Origin: Pseudomonas sp. JAI120
Lineage (GTDB): Bacteria > Pseudomonadota > Gammaproteobacteria > Pseudomonadales > Pseudomonadaceae
Length of the DNA stretch: 64,000 bases
Assembly: GCF_014207255.1 (NCBI RefSeq)
Contig: NZ_JACHCZ010000007.1
Location: 270,675-334,674, forward strand
Direction: 5' to 3'
Shown here: one piece after another, positions 41,235-50,407 of the stretch
Position numbering within the stretch: the first letter of the stretch is position 1
Layout: each line of letters begins with the position of its first letter
Notes under the pieces: model-generated
Told to the model about the DNA's origin: nothing
Database searches by the model: none
The model's input: the letters and a program-made list of their open reading frames with translations, nothing else
Program-made: the position numbers and the translations under genes

Positions 41235-44189
41235 TCAGTTCACAGCGGACGTCGCTTCGACATGACGCGGCAGGGTCACCCGAATACGGGTGCCGCGTTG
41301 GCTTTCGGTGTCAGCCGGGCTGTCGATGGTGATTTGTCCATAATGCTCTTCAACGATGGAATAGACCAGTGCAAGGCCCAGACCGGTGCCTTCACCTGGG
41401 TCCTTGGTGGTGAAAAAGGGTTCGAACAATCGGTCCATGATGTTCTGTGGGATGCCGCTGCCTTCATCTTCGACGATCAGATCGACGGTATGCTCGAAAG
41501 CCTCGGTCTTGACGCGTACTGCGCCACCGGCCGGGGTTGCATCGCGGGCGTTGGACAGCAGGTTGATCAGCACTTGGGCCAGGCGTTGTGAGTCGCCGTC
41601 GACCCAATGGTCGGGGTCGCACAAGTTGAAGAACTGTACTTCGAAATTGCGCCGGTTCAAGGCGAGCAGCCCAATGGCATCCTGGGCCACTTCGGCCAGG
41701 CACACGGCCTCATCCAGATTCTGATGGCCGCCGGCATGGGCAAAGCTCATCAGCGATTGCACGATGCGCGAGACGCGCTTGGTCTGTTCGAGGATCTGCC
41801 CGCTGATTTCGATGATTTCGCCGTCCTCCTCCCGCTCTTCCCGCAGGTTCTGCGCAAGGCACGCGATACCGGTGATCGGGTTGCCGATTTCGTGGGCCAC
41901 GCCCGCTGCAAGGCGACCAATGCTGGCCAGGCGCTCGGAGTGCACCAGCTTGTCTTCGAGCATCTGGGTTTCAGTCAGGTCTTCGACCAGCAGCACCAGG
42001 CCGCTGTTACCGGGTGCCAGCGGTTCATCGATCGCGGCTTTGTGCAGGTTGAGCCAGCGCGTCTGGCCGTCGAGGGCCAGGTGTTGCTTGTGCAAATGCT
42101 CGTCGGGCAAATTGATAAAACCTTGGAGCAGTTCTTTCCACGGATCGCCCAGGGTATTCAGGCGCGAGCCCACCACCCGTTGCGCGGCGATGCCGGTGAG
42201 TTCTTCCATGGCCTTGTTCCACATCAGGATTTCCTGATCCTTGGCCAGGGAACACACGCCCATCGGCAGTTCCTGCAGGGTCTGGCGATGGTAACGGCGC
42301 AGGGCGTCGAGTTCGGCCGCCAGGCCGGTGAGGCGTGAGTGGTAATCCTCCAGCCGGCTTTCGATGAAATGGATGTCCTCGGTGACGTAGTTTTCGCCGC
42401 CGGCCTTGTACGGCAGGAAGGTTTCCACCATGTCCTGGGACACGCTGGGGCCCATCAGGCCGGACAGGTTGGCTTCGATGCGGTCGCGCAGGCGGCGCAG
42501 AGCGTAGGGGCGGCGCTCGTCGAAGGGCAGGTACAGATCGCGCAGCGCCTGCTCGACTTCCTTCTGAGCCGCCTTGGCGCCGAGGGGCTTGGCCAGTTGT
42601 GTGGCGAATTCCTGGGGTGAGGCCGCGTGCAGTTCGCGGCGTTGCGGTCGACGCACGTTATCCACCGCGCACGCTTCGGCGGCGCTGGTCTCCTCCGCGC
42701 TGGCATTGGTGAACAGTGAGATCAGGGTGAACATCAGTACGTTGGCGGCCAGCGAGGCAATCGCGGCCATGTGCCAACTGGTGTCGTCCAGCACGTAGAT
42801 CATGTTCAGCAGCGGAATATAGAAACCCTGCAGGTTGCCGACCAACGGCAGCAGCATCGTGACGATCCATACCAGGATCCCGGCCAGCAGCCCGGCGATA
42901 AACCCGCGGCGATTGGCGGTCGGCCAGTACAGCACCGACAACACTCCCGGCAGGAATTGCAAGGTGGCGACAAAGGCGACGATGCCCAGGTTAGCCAGGT
43001 CTTGCCCGGCGCCGAGCAGCAGGTAGAACCCGTAGCCGGCCGTGATGATCGCGACGATCAATGCGCGTCGCGTCCATTTCAGCCAGCGGTAGATATTGCC
43101 TTCGGCGGGCGGCTGGTACAGCGGTAGCACCAGGTGATTGAGGGCCATGCCCGAAAGGGCCAGCGTCGTGACGATAATCAGCCCGCTGGCAGCAGATAAG
43201 CCGCCGACGTAAGCCAGCAGCGCCAACGCTGGGCTATTGGCGGCGATACCGATACCCAGGGTGAAATACTCGGGATTGGTGGTAGCCCCCAGTTTCAGGC
43301 CGGCCCACAGGATCAGCGGCACCGCGAGGCTCATCAGCAGCAGGAACAACGGCAAGCCCCAACTGGCGCTGACCAGCGAGCGCGGGTTGAGGTTCTCGGT
43401 GAAGGTCATGTGGTACATGTGCGGCATTACGATCGCCGAGGCGAAGAACACCAGCAACAGCGTGCGCCATGGGCCTTCCTGCAACGGGGTGTGCAGGGCG
43501 GCGAGGGCGGTCTGGTTTTGCAGCAGCCACAGTTCCAGCTGTTGCGGGCCGTCGAACACGCCATAGAGCGCGTAGAGGCCAACGCCGCCGATGGCGATCA
43601 GCTTGATCACCGACTCGAACGCAATCGCAAATACCAGCCCTTCGTGTTTCTCGCGGGTGGCGATATGGCGTGACCCGAAGAAGATCGTGAACAGTGAGAT
43701 CAGCGCGCAGAAGGCCAGGGCGACGCGGTGTTGCACGGGCTCGCGGGTCAGGATGCTGATGGAGTCGGCCACTGCCTGGATTTGCAGGGCCAGCAGGGGC
43801 AGCACGCCGATCAGCATGAAAATGGTGGTCAGTGCGCCGGCCCAGGTGCTGCGAAAGCGAAAGGCAAACAGGTCGGCCAGGGACGACAGTTGGTAGGTGC
43901 GGGTGATTTTCAGGATCGGATACAGCAATACCGGCGCCAGCAGAAAGGCGCCGGACACGCCAAGGTAGCTGGAGAGGAAGCCATAACCATACTGGTAGGC
44001 CAGGCCCACCGTGCCATAAAACGCCCAGGCACTGGCGTAGACGCCCAAGGACAAGGTGTAGGTCAACGGATGGCGAATGATCGCCCGCGGAATCATTCCG
44101 CGCTCACTGATCCAGGCAACGCCGAACAGTGCAGCCAGGTAGGCAGCGCTGATCAGCAGCATCTGGGTGAGGCTAAAGCTCATCGGCAT
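41235..44189 (-). CDS. cbrA: Transporter-fused sensor histidine kinase CbrA
   Basis: Membrane sensor of the CbrAB system. The 984-residue protein has an N-terminal sodium/solute symporter-type domain with about 13 membrane spans (residues 1-500), a linker, a PAS domain (about 610-730), a HisKA box VAHEIGNP with H766 as phospho-site, and a HATPase domain (DEGSGIP, GTGLGLALV). The symporter domain may import histidine or similar compounds. The start overlaps the end of cbrX by 17 bp; a second ATG lies 6 bp inside. Confidence 0.96.
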   Translation of the reverse strand: MPMSFSLTQMLLISAAYLAALFGVAWISERGMIPRAIIRHPLTYTLSLGVYASAWAFYGTVGLAYQYGYGFLSSYLGVSGAFLLAPVLLYPILKITRTYQLSSLADLFAFRFRSTWAGALTTIFMLIGVLPLLALQIQAVADSISILTREPVQHRVALAFCALISLFTIFFGSRHIATREKHEGLVFAIAFESVIKLIAIGGVGLYALYGVFDGPQQLELWLLQNQTALAALHTPLQEGPWRTLLLVFFASAIVMPHMYHMTFTENLNPRSLVSASWGLPLFLLLMSLAVPLILWAGLKLGATTNPEYFTLGIGIAANSPALALLAYVGGLSAASGLIIVTTLALSGMALNHLVLPLYQPPAEGNIYRWLKWTRRALIVAIITAGYGFYLLLGAGQDLANLGIVAFVATLQFLPGVLSVLYWPTANRRGFIAGLLAGILVWIVTMLLPLVGNLQGFYIPLLNMIYVLDDTSWHMAAIASLAANVLMFTLISLFTNASAEETSAAEACAVDNVRRPQRRELHAASPQEFATQLAKPLGAKAAQKEVEQALRDLYLPFDERRPYALRRLRDRIEANLSGLMGPSVSQDMVETFLPYKAGGENYVTEDIHFIESRLEDYHSRLTGLAAELDALRRYHRQTLQELPMGVCSLAKDQEILMWNKAMEELTGIAAQRVVGSRLNTLGDPWKELLQGFINLPDEHLHKQHLALDGQTRWLNLHKAAIDEPLAPGNSGLVLLVEDLTETQMLEDKLVHSERLASIGRLAAGVAHEIGNPITGIACLAQNLREEREEDGEIIEISGQILEQTKRVSRIVQSLMSFAHAGGHQNLDEAVCLAEVAQDAIGLLALNRRNFEVQFFNLCDPDHWVDGDSQRLAQVLINLLSNARDATPAGGAVRVKTEAFEHTVDLIVEDEGSGIPQNIMDRLFEPFFTTKDPGEGTGLGLALVYSIVEEHYGQITIDSPADTESQRGTRIRVTLPRHVEATSAVN

Positions 44190-44349
44190 CTTTTTGGCTC
44201 TGCAGGATGAAGGTCACGACGATCAGGATCAGCCACAGCAGATAGGGGCGATACCAGGCGCCCGTGGCGTCGATCCACCAATCCATGATGGCGGGGGAAA
44301 ACAGGTAGATCCCGACGACCAGCAGCAGGACCAATCGATAGATGTACAT
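44173..44349 (-). CDS. cbrX: Small membrane protein CbrX
   Basis: A 58-residue open frame immediately upstream of cbrA and overlapping it by 17 bp. It reads MYIYRLVLLLVVGIYLFSPAI, an acidic/tryptophan segment DWWIDATGAWYRP, then a second span YLLWLILIVVTFIL and a charged end KDADEL, so it has two probable membrane segments. The position and size fit the cbrX gene reported upstream of cbrAB in P. putida. Overlap suggests translational coupling to cbrA. The protein's own role is unknown. Confidence 0.8.
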   Translation of the reverse strand: MYIYRLVLLLVVGIYLFSPAIMDWWIDATGAWYRPYLLWLILIVVTFILQSQKDADEL

Positions 44350-44411
44350 GTTGGCCTCTGATTAAAAAACTGCGGCGATGGTAACGGATGGCTGGCAGGC
44401 TGCAAGCGCCT

Positions 44412-45299
44412 TCAGCTTAATTGCGCTTCGGCCAGCGTCAGTGCGCGCGGGATCTTGCTGGCCTCCCAGTGCACAATGCCCCAATCCAGCAACTCCCGCG
44501 GGCTGGCATGAAGCAGTTCGTCGCCAGGCTGCTGGCCAAGGGCGCGCAGGGCTCTCAATAGCAACGGCGTGGCCTGGTCGGGATTCAGCGGCGGGGAGCG
44601 ATAGGATTTGCCCAGCTTGTTACCGTCCGGCTGGACGATCAACGGTACGTGCAGGTAGCGCGGTTGGCGCAGGCCCAGCAATTCCTGCAGGTACAGCTGG
44701 CGTGGCGTGGAGTCGAGCAGGTCGGCGCCGCGCACGATATCGGTAACCCCTTGCCAGGCATCGTCGAGCACCACGGCCAGTTGGTAGGCGTAGAGGCCAT
44801 CGCGGCGACGGATGACGAAGTCGCCGACATCACGGCCCAGGTGTTGCCGGAATTCTCCTTGTACACGGTCAGTAAAGTGGTACTCCAACTCGGGGACACG
44901 CAGGCGGATGGCGGCATCCTGCTGGTCGTGGCCGGCATTTCGGCACAGGCCTGGGTAAATCCCGTCGTAGGGCTCCAGTTGTTTACGTGAACAGGTGCAG
45001 GCGTAGGCCAGGCCGTGGTTGAACATATCGTTCAGTACTTTGGCGTAGGCGTCATGCCGCTCGCTTTGTCGGACCAGTTCGCCATCCCACTCAAAACCGT
45101 AGCTCTCCAGGGCATGCAGGATTGCCGCCTGGGCGCCGGGCTCTTCGCGGGGAGGGTCAAGGTCTTCCATGCGCATCAGCCAGCGGCCATGGTTGGCGCG
45201 GGCGTCGAGGTAGGAGGCGAGGGCGGCGACCAGGGAACCGAAGTGCAGATGGCCGCTGGGCGTGGGGGCGAAACGCCCGATATAGGTAGAGGCAGTCAT
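44412..45299 (-). CDS. gluQ: Glutamyl-Q tRNA(Asp) synthetase GluQRS
   Basis: Attaches glutamate to queuosine in tRNA(Asp). The 295-residue protein is a class I synthetase core: RFAPTPSGHLHFGSLVAAL (HIGH equivalent about 9-27), the zinc-binding cysteine cluster CTCSRKQLEPYDGIYPGLC (about 100-118), and KLGKS as KMSKS. It lacks the anticodon-binding domain of GltX, as expected. It lies downstream of dksA behind a terminator. Confidence 0.94.
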   Translation of the reverse strand: MTASTYIGRFAPTPSGHLHFGSLVAALASYLDARANHGRWLMRMEDLDPPREEPGAQAAILHALESYGFEWDGELVRQSERHDAYAKVLNDMFNHGLAYACTCSRKQLEPYDGIYPGLCRNAGHDQQDAAIRLRVPELEYHFTDRVQGEFRQHLGRDVGDFVIRRRDGLYAYQLAVVLDDAWQGVTDIVRGADLLDSTPRQLYLQELLGLRQPRYLHVPLIVQPDGNKLGKSYRSPPLNPDQATPLLLRALRALGQQPGDELLHASPRELLDWGIVHWEASKIPRALTLAEAQLS

Positions 45300-45337
45300 G
45301 GGCCGGATACTACTGGAAAATCGGCAAATCCCAGAAA

Positions 45338-45365
45338 CAAAAATGGGGCGTTTGCACGCCCCATT
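45338..45365 (-). terminator. Terminator between dksA and gluQRS
   Basis: On the minus strand AATGGGGCGT-GCAA-ACGCCCCATT followed by a T-rich tail. It ends dksA mRNA and makes gluQRS depend on read-through, the arrangement described for Shigella dksA-gluQRS. Confidence 0.88.
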
Positions 45366-45382
45366 CGTTCAGCTCGGCAGGA

Positions 45383-45817
45383 TTACTTGCCGACCTGTTT
45401 TTCCTTGATTTCAGCCAAGGTCTTGCAGTCTACGCAGAGGTCCGCGGTTGGGCGGGCTTCCAGGCGACGGATGCCAATCTCGACACCGCAGGATTCGCAC
45501 CAGCCGTATTCTTCGTCTTCGATCAGTTGCAGCGTCTTGTCGATTTTCTTGATCAGTTTGCGCTCGCGATCACGGGCGCGCAGTTCGAGGGCGAATTCCT
45601 CTTCCTGGCTGGCACGGTCTGCCGGGTCAGGGAAGTTGGCGGCTTCATCCTTCATATGGTCAACCGTGCGGTCGACTTCCTGCATCAAGTCCTGCTTCCA
45701 CTGCTTCAGGATTTTGGAGAAGTGCTCGCGCATGGGCTTGCCCATGTATTCCTCACCCTTCGATTCAACGTAGGGTTGGAAGCCGCTGATGCTCTGTTGC
45801 TTTGCTTGGGTGGACAT
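45383..45817 (-). CDS. dksA: RNA polymerase-binding transcription factor DksA
   Basis: Binds the RNA polymerase secondary channel and with ppGpp mediates the stringent response. The 144-residue protein has the coiled-coil with the tip acidic pair (ANFPDPADRASQEEE, about 63-77) and a four-cysteine zinc finger CESCG...CVDC (about 108-132). ATG 45817 (MSTQAKQQ) is chosen; the GTG/upstream extension at 45835 has no homology. It is the first gene of the minus-strand block. Confidence 0.96.
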   Translation of the reverse strand: MSTQAKQQSISGFQPYVESKGEEYMGKPMREHFSKILKQWKQDLMQEVDRTVDHMKDEAANFPDPADRASQEEEFALELRARDRERKLIKKIDKTLQLIEDEEYGWCESCGVEIGIRRLEARPTADLCVDCKTLAEIKEKQVGK

Positions 45818-46137
45818 GAATAGACCGCCTCTCACTCTTCTAATCCATTGCGCAGGATTGCAACGTCACCGACACCTGCCGGCCCTGCGGCTGCAAGCGG
45901 GCGAACTTACCAGATAGATTCAGGGCGCGCCACTCCCGGTTGTCGAGGCCCGTCACGCAGGGGTTGCAAACTGCAGCAGCCCGCTGTGGCTGGGTATGCA
46001 TCGTCTCGAATGTTGATTTTAGTCGTTTTGCAAGCGCTCGCCGGGTTCATCTTGGACGGCCAGGCAGGCAATAGAGCATGTTTTACCGCGAGGGTTCGGT
46101 AGAATCCTGATTTTGTCCTCACCGTTAAGGAAGGCTA
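45818..46137. other. Divergent dksA / aminotransferase intergenic region
   Basis: 320 bp with no gene. It contains the divergent start regions: AAGGAAGG ahead of the aminotransferase (about 46128-46135) and upstream sequence of dksA. No clear -35/-10 pair, riboswitch or sRNA stands out to me. Confidence 0.4.
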
Positions 46138-47310
46138 ATGGCTCAGCCCTACAGTGCGCGCAGTCGCGCCATCGAACCTTTTCATGTCATGGCGTTGCTG
46201 GCGCGAGCCAATGACCTGCAAGCATCAGGCCATGATGTGATCCACCTGGAGATCGGCGAGCCTGATTTCACCACCGCCGAGCCGATCATCCAGGCCGGCC
46301 AGGCGGCGTTGGCCAATGGCAAGACCCGTTATACCGCGGCCCGTGGCCTGCCGGAATTGCGTGAAGCCATCAGTGGTTTCTACCAGCAGCGCTACGGTTT
46401 GAACGTGGACCCCGAGCGTATTCTGATAACGCCTGGTGGCTCTGGCGCTTTGTTGTTGGCCAGCAGCCTGCTGGTGGATCCAGGCAAGCATTGGCTGCTG
46501 GCAGACCCAGGTTACCCGTGTAACCGGCACTTCCTGCGACTGGTGGAAGGCGCCGCGCAACTGGTGCCGGTAGGCCCTGAGGTGCGTTATCAACTGACCG
46601 CTGACCTGGTGGCCAAACACTGGGATCAGGACAGCGTGGGCGCATTGGTTGCCTCCCCGGCGAATCCCACCGGCACGATCCTTACGCGCGATGAATTAGC
46701 CGGGCTTTCCGATGCAATCAAGGTGCGTAACGGCCATCTGGTGGTGGACGAGATCTATCACGGCCTGACCTACGGCACTGACGCCGCCAGCGTGCTGGAG
46801 GTCGACGATGAGGCCTTCGTCCTGAATAGTTTTTCGAAGTATTTCGGCATGACCGGCTGGCGCTTGGGTTGGCTGGTCGCGCCGCCCGCTGCAGTCGGCG
46901 AACTCGAGAAGCTGGCGCAAAACCTCTATATCAGCGCGCCCAGCATGGCCCAGTATGCAGCGCTCGCCTGCTTTACCCCGCAAACCCTGAGCATTCTGGA
47001 GGAGCGCCGTGCCGAATTTGGCCGTCGTCGCGACTTCCTGCTGCCCGCCCTGCGCGAGTTGGGCTTCGGCATTGCCGTAGAGCCGGAAGGGGCGTTCTAT
47101 TTGTATGCCGATATCAGTGCGTTCGGCGGAGATGCCTTCGCGTTTTGTCGTCATTTCCTTGAAACCGAGCATGTCGCATTTACACCCGGTCTGGATTTTG
47201 GTCGCTATCAAGCAGGCCATCATGTGCGCTTTGCCTACACGCAAAACCTTGAGCGACTCCAGGAGGCGGTGGAACGAATCCAGCGTGGCCTAAGGAGCTG
47301 GCAAGGCTGA
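46138..47310 (+). CDS. Pyridoxal phosphate-dependent class I/II aminotransferase
   Basis: A 390-residue fold-type I aminotransferase, resembling aspartate aminotransferase-like enzymes. It has EIGEPDF, the substrate loop NPTG (about 180-183), the PLP-phosphate motif YHGLTYG, and the Schiff-base lysine K234 in NSFSKYFGMTGWRLGW. The amino-donor specificity cannot be judged. Its last base is shared with the sfsA start, so the two are coupled. Confidence 0.92.
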   Translation: MAQPYSARSRAIEPFHVMALLARANDLQASGHDVIHLEIGEPDFTTAEPIIQAGQAALANGKTRYTAARGLPELREAISGFYQQRYGLNVDPERILITPGGSGALLLASSLLVDPGKHWLLADPGYPCNRHFLRLVEGAAQLVPVGPEVRYQLTADLVAKHWDQDSVGALVASPANPTGTILTRDELAGLSDAIKVRNGHLVVDEIYHGLTYGTDAASVLEVDDEAFVLNSFSKYFGMTGWRLGWLVAPPAAVGELEKLAQNLYISAPSMAQYAALACFTPQTLSILEERRAEFGRRRDFLLPALRELGFGIAVEPEGAFYLYADISAFGGDAFAFCRHFLETEHVAFTPGLDFGRYQAGHHVRFAYTQNLERLQEAVERIQRGLRSWQG

Positions 47311-48020
47311 TGCGCTTTCATCCTCCCCTCGAAGAAGGCCGACTGATTCGCCGCTATAAGCGCTTTCTCACCGATATCGAAACCGTTACCGGCGAGTTGT
47401 TGACTATTCACTGCCCAAACACCGGTTCGATGCTCAACTGCATGGTGGAAGGCGGGCAGGTCTGGTTCAGTCGTTCCAATGACCCCAAGCGCAAGTTGCC
47501 CGGCACCTGGGAAATTGCCGAAACGCCCCAGGGCCGCTTGGCGTGCGTTAACACGGCACGCGCCAATCAGTTGGTCGAGGAGGCTTTACGCGCTGGCGTG
47601 ATCACGGAACTCAACGGTTTCACCGCGTTGAAACGTGAAGTGCCCTACGGCCAGGAAAAAAGCCGTATCGACTTTCGCCTGGAATATCCGGCCGGCGCGG
47701 CTTATGTGGAAGTCAAAAGCGTCACGCTGGGGTTTGATGGCACGAGGGTTGCCGCCTTCCCCGATGCCGTGACCCAGCGTGGCGCCAAGCACCTGCGAGA
47801 GCTGGCGCATCTGGCGCGTGAAGGGGGGCGGGCAGTGCAGTTGTATTGCGTCAACCTCTCCGGGATTGACGCAGTGCGCCCGGCGCTGGAAATCGATGCC
47901 GCCTATGGTGCGGCCTTGCGCGAGGCTAAAGCTGCCGGGGTGGAAGTGTTGGCATATGGGGTGTGCGTGACGTCCCAGGAGATTTGCGTGGATCGTCGGT
48001 TAGACGTGCTGCTTGACTAG
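47310..48020 (+). CDS. sfsA: Sugar fermentation stimulation protein SfsA
   Basis: A 236-residue protein of the SfsA family (nucleic-acid-binding, nuclease-like fold), beginning MRFHPPLEEGRLIRRYKRFLTDIE and containing the HCPNTGSM motif and the DFRLEYPAGAAYVEVKSVTL active-site-like region. Its biological role in Pseudomonas is uncertain. The sfsA-dksA neighbourhood is conserved in gammaproteobacteria. The last 21 bp overlap the convergent Rieske gene. Confidence 0.93.
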   Translation: MRFHPPLEEGRLIRRYKRFLTDIETVTGELLTIHCPNTGSMLNCMVEGGQVWFSRSNDPKRKLPGTWEIAETPQGRLACVNTARANQLVEEALRAGVITELNGFTALKREVPYGQEKSRIDFRLEYPAGAAYVEVKSVTLGFDGTRVAAFPDAVTQRGAKHLRELAHLAREGGRAVQLYCVNLSGIDAVRPALEIDAAYGAALREAKAAGVEVLAYGVCVTSQEICVDRRLDVLLD

Positions 48021-48338
48021 ATAGAGATCCACCCACAGGCCCTGCTCGTCCTCGCGACCGTGCAGGGCCTTGAGGCTTTTACCTGCGCATGGGCCGGCAA
48101 TGCACTCGCCGCTTTCGATCAGGAACAGCGCGCCGTGGGTGGCGCATTGGATCAGGCTGGCGCTGTCGTCAAGGAACTGGTCGGGTTGCCATTCCAGTGG
48201 GATGCCGCGATGTGGGCAGCGGTTGATATAGAAGTAGGCGATGCCGTCCCGGCGTACCGCCAGCAGCGGCGTGCCATCAATCGTAAAACCGAGGCTGCTG
48301 TTGGGCGCGAGCGTGTCCGAGGGGCAGAGAAACTTCAT
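48000..48338 (-). CDS. Rieske (2Fe-2S) domain protein
   Basis: A 112-residue single-domain Rieske protein: cluster-binding motifs CPHRG (about 41-45) and CATHG (about 65-69) supply two Cys and two His, with no hydrolase or oxygenase domain attached. It resembles stand-alone soluble Rieske ferredoxins; partner and reaction unknown. Its C-terminal codons overlap the 3' end of sfsA. The start lies 156 bp from hmuT in a divergent layout that shares a Fur-type box region. Confidence 0.88.
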   Translation of the reverse strand: MKFLCPSDTLAPNSSLGFTIDGTPLLAVRRDGIAYFYINRCPHRGIPLEWQPDQFLDDSASLIQCATHGALFLIESGECIAGPCAGKSLKALHGREDEQGLWVDLYLVKQHV

Positions 48339-48355
48339 TTCAATCCTTAAGTGCC

Positions 48356-48383
48356 TTGACGTTCAAATGCAAACAATTATCAA
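48356..48383 (+). promoter_or_regulatory. Promoter with Fur-type box ahead of hmuT
   Basis: TTGACG (48356-48361), 16-bp spacer and TATCAA (48378-48383). A stretch at 48363-48381 matches the 19-bp Fur consensus at 12 of 19 positions by my alignment, overlapping the promoter, so iron repression of hmuTUV is likely. The ~110-nt leader has no other clear structure. Confidence 0.6.
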
Positions 48384-48494
48384 ATGCCGGCTTCGCCCGT
48401 TAGCTGACTGGGTGCTCAGTTCGATGCCCGGCAGGGGTTATCTGTCACATCGACGGGTGCTCGAAAGGCCCTGCCCTTGGAAGGAAACCCTGTT

Positions 48495-49373
48495 ATGCGC
48501 CTGAGTACCAGCGCTATTGCGCTTGTTGTCGGACTGCTGGTCAACCCTGGGGCGCAAGCCTCTGAACCGCCACAACGCTGGGTGAGTGCCGGTGGGGCGC
48601 TGTCGGAATGGGTCACGGCGTTGGGCGGTGAGCCGAAGTTGGTTGGCGTGGACACCACCAGCCAGCATCCTGAATCGCTCAAGGCGTTGCCCAGTATCGG
48701 CTATCAGCGGCAATTGTCGGCCGAAGGCATTCTCAGCCTTCGCCCACAGGTGCTGGTGGGTACTGAAGAGATGGGGCCGCCGCCGGTGCTGGCGCAGATT
48801 CGCAGTGCAGGTGTCCAGGTCGAAATGTTCTCGGCGCAGCCGGATTTGCCGACCTTGAAGGGTAATCTTCAGCACTTGGGTAAGTTGCTGGGAGATGAGG
48901 CTAAGGCTAGTGAATTGTTTACCGGATATGAACAGGCGCTTGATCAACAGAAAAGCTGGGTGGCCAAGGCAGGGGCCTCGCAGAAGGCACCTGGCGTGTT
49001 GCTGCTGATCGGTCATGCTGGCGGCAAGCCGCTGATTGCCGGTAAGGGCACGGCGGGCGATTGGGTGTTGCAGCAGGCCGGCGGGCGTAACCTGGCCACA
49101 CACAGCGGTTACAAGCCGTTTTCGGTGGAGTCGTTGGCGGGGTTGAGCCCGGATGTGCTGGTATTTGCCGACCGCGCCCTGACGGGGGACGCGGCGCGCG
49201 CGGCGTTGTTCAAGGAGAATCCGATCCTGGCTTCGACGCCGGCGGCCAAGCGTGGCCGCGTTTTCGAGCTTGACCCGACCCTGTTGGTTGGTGGGCTCGG
49301 GCCGCGTCTGCCGCAAAGTCTTGTGAAGCTCTCGGCCGGCTTTTATCCGTCACAGACTAAACCCGGCCCATGA
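48495..49373 (+). CDS. hmuT: Heme ABC transporter periplasmic binding protein HmuT
   Basis: Captures heme in the periplasm and delivers it to HmuUV. The 292-residue protein has a signal peptide (1-22, cleavage after GAQA), and the two-lobed class III binding fold with TTSQHPESLKALPSIGY and the LIGHAGGKPLIAGKGTAGDWVLQQAGG region. ATG 48495 follows AAGGAAA. Its last bases overlap the permease start by 4 bp. Confidence 0.94.
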   Translation: MRLSTSAIALVVGLLVNPGAQASEPPQRWVSAGGALSEWVTALGGEPKLVGVDTTSQHPESLKALPSIGYQRQLSAEGILSLRPQVLVGTEEMGPPPVLAQIRSAGVQVEMFSAQPDLPTLKGNLQHLGKLLGDEAKASELFTGYEQALDQQKSWVAKAGASQKAPGVLLLIGHAGGKPLIAGKGTAGDWVLQQAGGRNLATHSGYKPFSVESLAGLSPDVLVFADRALTGDAARAALFKENPILASTPAAKRGRVFELDPTLLVGGLGPRLPQSLVKLSAGFYPSQTKPGP

Positions 49374-50407
49374 CCACTTTGGTTAAACCGAAAACGCTGT
49401 TCATCGGCCTGGCGCTGTTATGTCTGTTGGCTACCTGGCTCTCGTTGGCACTGGGGCCGGTGAGCTTGCCGCTGCTGGATACGCTCAAGGCGGCATTGCG
49501 CTTGATGGGCGTGCCGATAGAAGCGCAAGGCCTGGAACAGGCTGAGTTGATCCTGGGGCAGATTCGTTTGCCGCGTACGTTGCTCGGTTTGGCGGTTGGC
49601 GGCGTATTGGCATTGTCGGGCGTGGCCATGCAAGGGTTGTTTCGTAACCCGTTGGCCGATCCGGGGTTGGTCGGGGTTTCCAGCGGGGCGGCACTGGGGG
49701 CGGCAATCGCCATTGTCGGGGGGGCGTTTTTCGGTGGGTTACCGGATGCCTTCGGGCCTTATCTGCTATCGCTATGCGCGTTTCTGGGCGGGCTGGGCGT
49801 GACCGCGCTGGTCTATCGACTGGGGCGGCGTAACGGTCAGACCAATGTGGCTACGATGCTGCTCGCCGGTATCGCCCTTACTGCGTTGGCAAGCTCGGCG
49901 GTGGGCCTGTTCACCTACCTGGCGGACGACGCCACCCTGCGTACCCTAACGTTCTGGAACCTTGGCAGTCTCAACGGCGCGAGCTATTCGCGGTTATGGC
50001 CTTTATTGCTGGTCAGTGTCGGTGTGGCGCTCTGGCTACCGCGCCGGGCCAAGGCGCTGAATGCGCTGTTGCTCGGCGAATCGGAGGCCAGTCACCTGGG
50101 TATTGATGTTGAAGGGCTCAAGCGCGAGTTGGTGTTCTGTACTGCATTAGGGGTAGGCGCTGCGGTGGCTGCGGCGGGCATGATCGGTTTTGTCGGGCTG
50201 GTGGTGCCGCATCTGGTCAGGTTGCTGGCCGGGCCAGATCACCGCGTGCTGTTGCCGGCTTCGATATTGGCGGGCGCGAGTTTGTTGCTGTTTGCCGATT
50301 TGGTCGCGCGACTGGCCCTGGCGCCGGCTGAACTGCCGATTGGTATCGTGACTGCATTTATTGGTGCGCCATTTTTTCTTTACCTGTTGTTGCGGGGGCG
50401 TGCCTGA
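49370..50407 (+). CDS. hmuU: Heme ABC transporter permease HmuU
   Basis: A 345-residue FecCD-family permease with about ten membrane spans. The N-terminal RLPRTLLGLAVGGVLALSGVAMQGLFRNPLADPGLVGVSSGAALGA segment (about 66-110) is the family signature and the cytoplasmic GxxxxxxD-type coupling loop is near 238-262. It overlaps both neighbours slightly (hmuT by 4 bp, hmuV by 1 bp), marking a tight operon. Confidence 0.95.
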   Translation: MTTLVKPKTLFIGLALLCLLATWLSLALGPVSLPLLDTLKAALRLMGVPIEAQGLEQAELILGQIRLPRTLLGLAVGGVLALSGVAMQGLFRNPLADPGLVGVSSGAALGAAIAIVGGAFFGGLPDAFGPYLLSLCAFLGGLGVTALVYRLGRRNGQTNVATMLLAGIALTALASSAVGLFTYLADDATLRTLTFWNLGSLNGASYSRLWPLLLVSVGVALWLPRRAKALNALLLGESEASHLGIDVEGLKRELVFCTALGVGAAVAAAGMIGFVGLVVPHLVRLLAGPDHRVLLPASILAGASLLLFADLVARLALAPAELPIGIVTAFIGAPFFLYLLLRGRA

